A stretch of 64,000 nt of DNA from the NCBI GenBank assembly GCA_963965975.1, contig OZ014423.1, positions 6,430,401 through 6,494,400 of the forward strand, given 5' to 3'. Positions within the stretch are counted from its first letter, which is position 1. Every line of letters starts with the position of its first letter. A program made the position numbers and the translations under genes. Under the pieces are notes generated by a model. It made no database searches, had not been told where the DNA came from, and saw only the letters and a program-made list of their open reading frames with translations. The stretch is from Xestospongia bergquistia. Taxonomy: Eukaryota > Porifera > Demospongiae > Haplosclerida > Petrosiidae. Of the stretch, positions 1 to 9,507 are shown piece after piece.

Positions 1-33
1 TCATGATATTTGCAGTAATTACTTTAGTAACAG

Positions 34-1836
34 TTTGTCCCATTTTCTGGTGATAACTTGATATTAACTGGAGCTGAGGATCGTGAAGTACGCCTACATG
101 ATTTAATGAGTTTTGAGACAATCCAAATATGGCCATGTTGCAGTGGACGTGTCAAAAGGTTGGCTGTATCACCTCACTCGCCATTTTTATGTTGGAGTGC
201 ATCTGAAGATGGTTGCATTAGGTATGATGTAACAATGATGTCAGCTAATGTATTAGCTCCACCCACAGGCAGTATGATACCAGAGAATCTCATACTTGTG
301 GACCAGAAGGAAGATGTCGTAATGTATTAATAGATTTACGACAGACGTGTGGTTCAGCTCGTGAACAAACACAATGTAAATGTCTTGATATCAATTCAGT
401 ACGTACTGAGCAGATTGCTGTAGGAAGTTTAGATCCTTATATACGACTCTTTGATACTCGACTTATTTCTCTCTCTTATCCTTGTACTGAGGTGTCAACT
501 AGAGCTGATCCAAGTTGTCTAGCTCATTTTGGTCCTGGTCATGTGACCCGTGACACGGGTAGACATCATCGTCACACAATAGCTGCTACATATGTGACAT
601 TTAGTCCATGTGGTCAACAGCTGTTAGCTAGTCTGTCTGGAGAACAAGTCTATTTATATAGTACAGTAACTTTAGAGCCATTATTTCGCTATAATATGGA
701 AGACGATGAACCATCACTAGTTCAATTGCCACCATTTTGTCCTTTATTGTCATCACATGATCAATCATGTGACCATTCACCTCATCAAGCTGGTGTACAA
801 GAATCTGATGTTCCACTGTTAGCTAAACGACTACGAGATTCAGGCAACCAATGCTATCAAAAACAATTCTATACAGAAGCTATTCAACACTACAGTAGTG
901 GATTAACCCATTGTCCACACTGGTATATTTTATATTCTAATAGAGCCACAGCTTTGATTAGTAGAAATTGGTAAGTTGCTATGACAACTGTGATAAATGT
1001 TATTAGATTTATTAGGAGTGGTGATTTATATGAGGCACTACGAGACACTGAACGAGCTTTATCGTTTTGTCCATCACATCAGAAGTCTTTAAGAAGAAGA
1101 ATAAAGTGTTTACGATCTTTACGTTGGTTAAAAGAGGCACAGTCCTTTTTAGATGATTATCAACGCCATTATCCTGAAGATGAAGATTTTATCAGGTCAA
1201 CAGCTACCAATATTGAGAGAGTATCCAATGAACAACAAGGTATGTCATGATATTATAATAACTTCATGTGTATAATATATCACAGGTCGTAATGGTTATC
1301 ACAGTGGCCATCGTCGAGAGTTGTCCCTCTGGGAAACTGAACGTCAAGCAACAGCTTATGATTATCATCAGCGTTATATAGGACATTGTAATACACACAC
1401 AGATATCAAAGAGGCCTCATTTCTTGGAGAGAGAGGGAATTATATTGCAGCTGGTAGCGATGATGGTAACGTCTTCATTTGGGAGAAGGATAGTGCTAAT
1501 TTAGTTCGTGTATTACATGCTGATGACTCTATTGTTAATTGTATTCAATGGCATCCAAGAACATCATTGTTAGCAACCAGTGGGATTGAAAGTACTATAA
1601 GATTATGGGAACCACGCCCACCTGATGATACTGTCCGAGTTGAAAATGATATGGTACGAGCTTGTCAACATAACCAAACCAGAATGAGTATGGACCCATT
1701 TGAGATCATGTTAATGGGAATGGGTCTACGTATGACAGATGACCCGCCCATCCAATTAGATAATCAACATATAATGATACAAACAAGAGAAGAGTATTTT
1801 ATACCACGTAATACTCCTCAATGTCGCCAAAGTTAA
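34..1836 (+). CDS. WDTC1: WDTC1-like WD40/TPR protein, 5' end missing
   Basis: WDTC1 is a substrate receptor for the CUL4-DDB1 ubiquitin ligase, linked to fat metabolism and chromatin. Only the 3' part is here: bases 1-33 are intron and the first visible exon starts at 34. Exons join as 34-221, 284-970, 1016-1239 and 1286-1836; the introns are 62, 45 and 46 nt and keep frame. The order is WD40 blades (GAEDREVRLHD, SASEDGCIR), a TPR block near 820-1200 (GNQCYQKQFYTEAIQHYSSG), then two more WD40 blades (IAAGSDDGNVFIWEK, LLATSGIESTIRLWEPRP). The tail (NQTRMSMDPFEIML, ending CRQS) follows the vertebrate WDTC1 tail closely. WD40-TPR-WD40 order is specific to this family. The stop lies 6 bp from the stop of the gene on the opposite strand. 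Confidence 0.93.
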
Positions 1837-1842
1837 TGTTTA

Positions 1843-2664
1843 TTATCGTAGCCCTAATGACTGGGGTGTTTGTAATGTGATTTGGTATTGTTGACTACCA
1901 GGTAAAACCTGTTTTAATAACTGGTTATATAATTTATTACTGATGTATAGCTCACCTGATGAGGTAATCTGGGTGTCACTGTTGTAGGAGGAGGGAGTCC
2001 CTAAAATAATTGATTCCTAATAAGATCATAATTAAAATGTATTACTTGTTGTGATAGTATGGCCTTCAAGTAACAGTTCTCTCTAATAAATAAATGATTA
2101 TTATAAGATATTATTTAAGTCCTTACTTGTGTAACTGTTCCCTCTTTTTCTCTTTCTGTGCTAACATCAATTCCATCTAATATTACATAATGTACTTGTA
2201 ATATTAGATGTATCATACATGAGTTACATCTAACATTACATGTATTATTGGATGCATAAGGTCTATGTGCTGGGTACCTGTTTCAATGAATGGCTGTATA
2301 GTTTTTGACGATTACTTTCTTGAAAATTAAAAACTTGTCTAACTCGTTTCAATGTCATAACAGGATTAGTAAGACACATTTCAACTGACGGGGGCAACTA
2401 GAACAGGATAATGACATCATTATGACATCACATTACGTAACTAACAGGACGAGTAAGAGGCACTCCAATACATGCATTATTACATATGGGGCATGTATCA
2501 GTTGAGTCTAAAGAGAGATTGGTCAATGATTACATTTAATAGTTCAACTAACTTGTTTTAATACGACATTGAGAACACACAAAATGACCACAGTTTGTGA
2601 GTTCAAAGGAGACAGCAGTATTACCAGGTCGACTGTAACACATATTACAATGAATCCATTCCAT
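1843..2664 (-). CDS. RNF212: RNF212-like (Zip3/ZHP family) RING finger protein
   Basis: Family members are meiotic SUMO/ubiquitin ligases that mark crossover sites on paired chromosomes. Seven small exons: 2664-2553, 2507-2437, 2397-2278, 2155-2127, 2082-2046, 2000-1956, 1908-1843. They sum to 480 nt (159 residues plus stop) with every junction in phase and GT-AG ends. The start ATG at 2664 gives MEWIHCNMCY, matching the family's N-terminal first zinc pair. The RING continues as LTNCGHFVCSQC, then TCPICNNAC. After it come a helical stretch (VFNFQESNRQKLYSHSLK) and a charged coiled coil (KEKKREQLHKENCYLKAI), then a short Pro/Gln-rich tail. It is shorter than vertebrate RNF212, mostly in the tail. 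RNF212B or another Zip3-type paralogue is possible. It shares a 123-bp spacer with NOP58. Confidence 0.82.
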
Positions 2665-2787
2665 TATAACAATATAAATGATTAATCTCAATGTGAGAAT
2701 GAAAGTTATGGTTGCTATGTGATGTCTGGATATTTCCGCATATTACTTTAGTTGACCTGTGACACGTGGTGTCAGTGTGACGTGAAG
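2665..2787. promoter_or_regulatory. Shared spacer between RNF212-like and NOP58 starts
   Basis: Only 123 bp separate the two divergent start codons, so transcription of both genes must start in or around this spacer. I see no TATA box. Confidence 0.5.
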
Positions 2788-4921
2788 ATGTTGGTACTAT
2801 TCGAGACTGCTGCAGGTTATGCTATCTTTAAGGTAAGCAGAACATTTTATATTTATCTTTGATGATCTCTCTAGCTATTGGATGAGAAGAAACTCCAACA
2901 AGTCGATGATTTGTATAAAGAATTTGAGTCACCAGATACAGCAAATAATGTGTACAGTTAAAATAATATATAATATTTGAATTAATAGGTCTCTTTTATT
3001 TTTAGTGTCAAATTAAAGCATTTTCTTAAATTTGATGACATGACTGAAGCTTTGGCAGGTAAGTTGATTTCTCTAATGATCACATGATTGTCACATGATT
3101 AGCGGCAACTGCTGCCATTGAAGGAAAAATGACTAAAGGCTTAAAAAAGTTATTGAAGAAAGTCTTTGTATCTGATATACATGAGCAGTTAGCAGTTGGT
3201 GATGCTAAGTTAGGTGGTACAATTAAAGAGAAACTCAATATTGGTTGTGTTCATGGTGGAGCAGTGAGTGAATTAATGAGAGGAATACGTCAGCAGATGG
3301 ATAACTTGATTACTGGAGTGCCAGAATCTGGTATCAATGTAATGGCTCTAGGTTTATCACACAGGTACTATCAGATCATTTTATGTACTAATAGTATATT
3401 ACTGTAAACAGCTTGTCACGTTATAAACTGAAGTTTAGTCCTGATAAAGTGGACACTATGATCATACAGGCAATTTGTAAGTATTTTATGATCATTATTT
3501 TAATATAATATTCTTTTTAGCTCTTTTAGATGATCTTGATAAAGAACTCAACAATTATAACATGAGATGTAGAGAATGGTACGGATGGCATTTTCCAGAA
3601 CTAGGCAAACTTGTACCTGATAATCTGACTTACGTCAGGACTGTCAAAGCTATTGGTAAGATCATAGTGAATGTGATCTAATGTAACATTTGGGAACAGT
3701 AATACTAAGATCATTTAACAAGGACCTCTATAGTGTTAATTCCGTATAAAGTTTCAAGCAATGTTGTAATATATTTTAGGCATGAAAGAGTCTATCAGTA
3801 ATGCTGACTTGGCTAGTATTGTACCTGAAGACATTGAAGAGGAAATAAGAGAGGTTGCAGAAATTTCAATGGGAACTGAGGTTAGTAATAAATAAGGTTT
3901 GATAATGTCTAATATTTTTCTATATAGATCTCTGTTGAAGATATGGCCAATATTACTCATCTCTGTAATCAAGCAAGTCATAAAATTATTGTGTAGGGGG
4001 AGACCCTGTATTTGTTGTAGGTAATAGAAATATCTGAATATCGGTCTCAACTGTATGACTATTTGAAGAATCGTATGACAGCTATTGCACCAAATTTGAC
4101 ATTAATGGTTGGAGAGTTAGTAGGTGCACGACTCATTGCACATGCTGGTATATAATGTATATAGTAATCAATATAATATTATTGTATATGATTTAGGGTC
4201 ATTGTTAAATTTAGCAAAGCATCCATCATCTACTGTCCAAATATTAGGTGCTGAAAAAGCTCTATTTAGGTAGGTTAAGTTGTGTGGGTGTGGCTTAATA
4301 TACTTTTTAATAGAGCTCTAAAAACCAAACATGATACGCCCAAATATGGTCTTATATACCATGCCTCTCTTGTTGGACAAAGTGCTCCCAAACACAAAGG
4401 GAAAATATCTCGTATGTTAGCAGCCAAGACATCATTGGCAGCTCGTGTTGATGCACTTGGTGAAGATACTGACACAACTATTGGTATTGAGGCTAAAGCC
4501 AAGGTAATGACCAATAATTAGAGGGTGTGGCTTATTTGTTTGCAGGTTGAGGCTCGATTACGTGAGTGTGAACAGACTAAATTAAGAAGGATTAGTGGTA
4601 CTGGTAGAAGTGGTGTTAAATTAGAAAAATATGAATCAGTGAGGTAAGTAATATTAATTTATGATATTTTGATATAAATCAATATAATTATCATAATGTA
4701 GTGTTCCTCAACAATATGATGAAGGATCTGATTTTACATTTGGACAACGTAAACGTTCACTTGAAGAAGAGGAAGAAGAACAAGAAGTAAAGAAGATAAA
4801 AACAGAGAAAGTTAAAAAAAGAAAGCAAGATGATGTACCTAGTGATGATGATATTGAAGAAGAGACAACAACAATAACTCCAGAAAAAAAGAAAAAGAAG
4901 AAGAAAATTAAATCATGTTAA
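2788..4921 (+). CDS. NOP58: NOP58, core protein of box C/D snoRNPs
   Basis: NOP58 pairs with NOP56 and fibrillarin to guide 2'-O-methylation of rRNA in the nucleolus. The first exon (2788-2832) encodes [15 protein letters not shown], almost identical to animal NOP58. Further exons give the NOP5NT domain, the linker (VADAKLG-like [14 protein letters not shown]), the coiled coil ([20 protein letters not shown], 3530-3600) and the Nop RNP-binding domain ([15 protein letters not shown], then [20 protein letters not shown] near 4340-4400). The C-terminus is a Lys/Glu-rich nucleolar tail (4750-4915), as in vertebrates. The stop TAA at 4919-4921 lies inside the last codons of SON on the other strand. 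The intron near 3660-3778 holds a fragment related to the satellite hairpin found at 11.8-13.8 kb. Confidence 0.96.
3697..3760 (+). repeat. Fragment of the palindromic satellite unit in a NOP58 intron
   Basis: The stretch around 3700-3740 reads like the left arm of the 349-bp unit: a 'cagtaatactaa' lead-in, then 'aacaaggacct'. Only this edge is kept; the central palindrome is absent. It shows that the repeat is dispersed and not confined to the array. Confidence 0.6.
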
Positions 4922-6856
4922 TCCTAACGATTTAAGAGCAGCTAATGCTGCCTGTGCTTTTGCTATTTTCTTGTTATTACTGCTACAAGATGGCTGGAAA
5001 ATACCAGGTTGAATTTTGACCTAAATTAATATTATCACAATTAAATTAAAGGGGTGTGACTGACTCTGTAAAGAAATGCTTTCATGTGGGAAGGTCCTGT
5101 TTCACTAACAACTTCATAAGTGGGTGGGTCCCATTGTTTCTTTGAACATAATTCTTGTAATGCAGATACAGGATGTTTCCCTAATAATTAACATTTAATA
5201 AATAAATTATATTGAAGGTTATTTACCTTGTAAACAAGTGGGTGTTGCTTCATTAGACGGTAAAGTTGAACCAGAAGGTAGATTAGGTTTTTCTTGATCA
5301 GTAGACAAACCTAAATGTGAGTGGGCGGGATTCTTTCATGATAATATTTTCATAATATCTACCTTGTCTATCTGTTTTAACATCTACTGGTATTGGTGCA
5401 ATATGGCCTTGTCCAGATTTACCAAGTGGTTGTCCTAATTCCCATCCCATCTTCATTAACATCCTCATTCCAAAACCACTCATTACAGGAGTCAGACTAT
5501 GAAACATTTTCTATAGTGTCATTATAACTTATCATTATTTAACAAGGTAAGTTACCTTCTTAGCCCAAGCTTGAGGTCCTTTAGAATGGGTAGCTTTATC
5601 CATTGGCGTGATTTCAATATATCCAGTATATTTACCAGGTGTGGTTTGTCCTTGACACCAATGTTTTATCTAACAACAATAACAATAATAATTAAACACA
5701 TTTTATGGGGACACCTTCTCATCTAGTTCTTGTAGTTGAAGTTGAGCTTCAATATTAGCGGAGTCAAGTTGAAGGCGTTGACTAGCTAGTGCTCGTTGAA
5801 CAAGGACTTCACTTAATGATATAGACTATAATATAATGTGTATATTATTATGGTAAATCATAGACCACACCCACCTCATTAGGTGTTTCAACAGACTTGT
5901 CCATATGATGTAATCCTGAAGAGACAGGAAACTTTACTTCTAGTGGGCGTGTATCTATTCCAGTTTCCATGACAACTGGAGTAGGCATTTCATCAACAGC
6001 ACCAGCCTCCTGTTCATTAGTTTCCATGACAACCTCATTAGGAGTAACAACATTATTAATTGTAGGGACTGTCTCTTCTTCAGTATCAGCTACTTTAAAG
6101 GGATGATTTACCTGTTAAAATGACATCAGTTAATTAAAAATAATAATAACAGGAGCTTACTTCTACAGCAGCATCTTGTGTTTGTGATAAGTTACGACAA
6201 AAAGCTGTAAATTCTGCAATTGTATCAGCTTTTGTTTTATAAATAGGATATACTGTTGCTATATTGAAAGGTAGAACCTTCTCGGAACTTGAAGTAGATG
6301 AAGATCGTCTTTGATAACGTCGAGTTGGTATATATTCTCGAGAATGGCTACGACGTCTTGTTCTTCTATTGTGGTCTCTACTTCTGGAGCGTCGTGATCT
6401 ATGGCTGTGATATCTATCCTTGGATCTACTACGATGTCTACTTCTTGACCTACTGCTTTTAGAATGTTGGGGTGACCTACTTCTGTGATGTTGGCTTTTA
6501 GAGTGCTGTGATTTTTTGTGATGTTTCCTTTTCTTATTACTTTTTTTAGTTGACTTATCTTTACTTTCACTCTGATCACTTGACCGATATTCATCAGATG
6601 GGTGTGGTTTGTTTGTAGCTGGCTCCACCTTCTCATTATCATTTTCTTCTATTTGTTCACTTGATGTCTGGCCAGTAGCTGCATCAGTACCAGCAGTATT
6701 GTCACCTGAAGGGACATCAACCCTAGCTATGGTAGCTAACAGTTTGTCAAGTGGAGGAGGAGGGGATTCTTCCTTGTTGCTGTGGTAACGGTGCTTATGT
6801 TTATGATGTTTCTTCTTTTTATGATGTCCACGCGACCTCTCTCTTGATGTAGACAT
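4913..6856 (-). CDS. SON: SON-like splicing cofactor (RS domain, G-patch, dsRNA-binding domain)
   Basis: SON is a nuclear-speckle protein that supports splicing of weak introns. The start ATG at 6856 opens a large first coding exon with Lys/His-rich and Arg/Ser-rich stretches (about 6840-6290). Then come VLPFNIATVYPIYKTKA, an acidic linker, and the SON-specific helix block (SLSEVLVQRALASQRLQL, near 5770-5830). The G-patch follows (MLMKMGWELGQPLGKSGQG, near 5400-5480) and ends KTDRQG. Last is a double-stranded RNA-binding domain (KHPVSALQELCSKKQWDPPT, near 5120-5195; [18 protein letters not shown] at the end). This domain order is diagnostic. The N-terminal repeats of vertebrate SON are absent, so it is far shorter. 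A 5' untranslated exon upstream of 6857 is likely, since 'tttag' sits just before the ATG. The stop is at 4913-4915, inside NOP58. Confidence 0.9.
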
Positions 6857-7046
6857 TCCTAAAGAGAATATAAATATTATAAATAGTATAGTAGGTAGTA
6901 CCTTGCTTTCGATTGTAACCGACAATGTACGGACATAGACTACGTGGTCACGTAGTTGACTAGCCACACCCATATTTGTTTCCATAGAAACTACGCAACT
7001 CGTCGCTTCAGGCGTTGCACCTTTTGCAGCTATTGCTGCAGGCATT
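6857..7046. promoter_or_regulatory. Divergent spacer between SON and transglutaminase
   Basis: About 190 bp separate the two proposed start codons. The minus strand shows a possible 5' intron of SON (donor after 'caag' near 6902, acceptor near 6858). An open frame crosses the spacer on the minus strand, but nothing in it looks conserved. It reads as promoter plus leader. Confidence 0.45.
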
Positions 7047-9504
7047 ATGAACAAGACTAGGTAAATACTGCATTTTATAGCTTCAGTCTTTAATTGATTT
7101 TTTAGATCTTCATTATCTACAGTACAAACGTATACATCATCTAGTTCAGTACGTATTACACGTGCAGAACTCTCCAGTAAAGCAACTACAGGACTATTAT
7201 GTCGTGACACACCATTGGTTGTTCGTAGAGGATGTCCTTTAGTTCTTCAATTATCTCTGTCTGTCTCTCTTTCCAGTCATTACACAATAACTGCCTCATT
7301 TTTACCAATACCAGGTCCTCATGAGAGATCAAGTACATTTCGTGCTAATGGTGTTTGTAAAGGTGTCCCAGAAATATGGCTGAGTATTGATTTGCCAAGT
7401 TATTTTCCAGTTGGAAATTATGATGTTCTTGTCACAATGACATTACGAGGTTGTCCAGAAATATTAAGTCACACATTACATAGTGCAGTAGCTGTATTGT
7501 TTAATCCTTGGCATTCTGGTATGTGAAACAATAATTAAGAGTGCTGCCCCTATTTAATTAATAGATGATGAGGTATATATTGACTCTGAAGGAATAAATG
7601 AATACATTATTCCTGAGATAGGTGTTTTTTGGCGTGGGACACAAACCACACCCTCTTTGTTACTATGGAATTATGGTCAGGTATGTTAATTAATGCTAAA
7701 TAATAGGATTTAGATAATGTTCCTCATTTCAGTATCAATGCAATATCCTTGATGTGGCCTTATTGCTGTTAAAAGAACTATCTGCTGAGGAGAGACGAAG
7801 TGCTGTTCATGTTGCTCGAGCTATTTTCTCTCAAATAGCTCCTTCTGACAATACTGGTAGAAGTAATTATATTTAACTAGTATTAATTACAATTGATTAT
7901 AGGGGTTTTATCAGTCTCTTATACTGGTCGTTATGGGGGTGGAGTTCATCCTTGTAAATGGAACAATTCTATTTCAATAATACAAAAATATTATCGTACA
8001 AAGATGCCAGTCAAGTATGATTTGTTAATCTAACTGGTTATACTAGTCTTAATAACAGGTTTGGTCAGTGCTGGATCAGTGCTGGCGTAGGAATTTCATT
8101 GTTAAGAGCTCTAGGAATACCATGTCGTCCAGTTACATGTTATAATGCTGCTGTACAAACAGAACAGTTAGGACGTGTAAATTGTTATTTTACTCCTGAA
8201 GGAGATATTAAAGGAGATCTTGAAAATGACCATATATGGTAGTGTATTATGAGGTATTAGTACAACATCATATACCATTATTAGGGCATATCATATATGG
8301 TGTGAATGTTGGATGAGACGAGATGATTTACCTGTGGGTTATGATGGCTGGCAGGTTGTGGACAGTGTTAGCAGTGGCCCAACCCATTCATTAGGTCCTG
8401 TCCCAGTGAAAGCAATATATGAGGAGAATCCTAGTCGAATTTGGGATAATGATGTTAATTGTTTCTTATCAATGATTCACTCAGAGGTCAGTAGTTCATT
8501 CATCAAATTGTATATTATAATATTATACTGATATATCACTGCATTATAGGTCCGATATCATAGAGTAACACATACATATTCCACAATAACTAACCAACTA
8601 TGTTCTTTAGCTCTCGTCCAATCTGATCAAACAGGAACTAAACTATGTACTAGTTCTAAAAACATGTCTGACTGGCTTGATATCACTGCCAGTTATCGCA
8701 AAGATTGTCCAATGACCACACCTATTCCCAAATCACCCTATCCTTATCCTCCTCCATCACGTGACTGCCATGTGGAAGTCACATGTAGTCATGTGACTCT
8801 TGGCAGCGATTTTAATGTCACAGTGACTATTGCAAACAAAGGACCAATGTTACGTACTATTGATGGTAAAGTGATTGGTATGTCTACACAGTATACTGGA
8901 AAAATATTTAAATCATTTTTATCAATGCAATTTGAAGGTTCAGTAACACCTCAACAAAGTATGTACTGCCCACTCAAATAATTGTAGTTACAATACTCTC
9001 TATTCTCTACAGCTGCTACTGTAAACTTACCTATAAGTAGTCGACAGTATTTGCGCCATTTAAAAGAGCAGAATATATTGAAATTTTTTATAGTTGCAAA
9101 GATTCGCGAAACAAAACAATTATTTTTTATAATACGCTATCATCAGTTACAACAACTCCCTATGTTAATAAAATCTCCTCAAACAGTCAAAGTTGGAGAA
9201 GTAGTTCGAGTAACTCTATCATTTCGTAATTCTCTCTCTTTCTCTCTTTCACACATCTTATTTCTCCTTCAAGTACAGACATTATGTAACCACAAAGAAG
9301 TAGCATACAGGTAAACTATGACATCATTATAACATCATCCTTATTATCATCTCTCTCAGACATGTACTTTTACCAGGACGTGTGGCTCAAGTTGAAATAA
9401 TATTTCCAGCTATTACAGCAGGTCACTATACACTACTAGTCAGCATGTCATGTGACCAATTGACTGACATACATAATTCAACAGAATTAACTGTTACATC
9501 ATAA
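7047..9504 (+). CDS. Transglutaminase (protein-glutamine gamma-glutamyltransferase)
   Basis: It cross-links proteins by joining Gln and Lys side chains, calcium-dependent in animals. The layout is family-typical: an N-terminal beta-sandwich (TPLVVRRGCPLVLQL near 7205-7250), the catalytic core, and C-terminal beta-barrels. The triad is intact: Cys in FGQCWISAGV (codon 8069-8071), His in YHIWCECWM (8292-8294), Asp in GWQVVDSV (8361-8363). The core also has the family hallmarks HPCKWNNS and GIPCRPVT. I place the start at ATG 7047 (MNKT, exon 7047-7060) joined to 7106, which keeps frame into the conserved VVRRG strand; this first exon is less certain. About a dozen small introns. No signal peptide is visible, so it is probably cytosolic. 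Which vertebrate paralogue is closest cannot be decided by eye. The stop is 3 bp from that of the DDHD gene. Confidence 0.9.
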
Positions 9505-9507
9505 TTA

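Noticed and set aside
6857-7210. Longer N-terminus of SON read from an upstream ATG on the minus strand
   Set aside because: The extension crosses a likely 5' intron (donor 'caaggtac', acceptor 'tttag') and has no conserved sequence. The basic start MSTSRERSRGHH is more likely.
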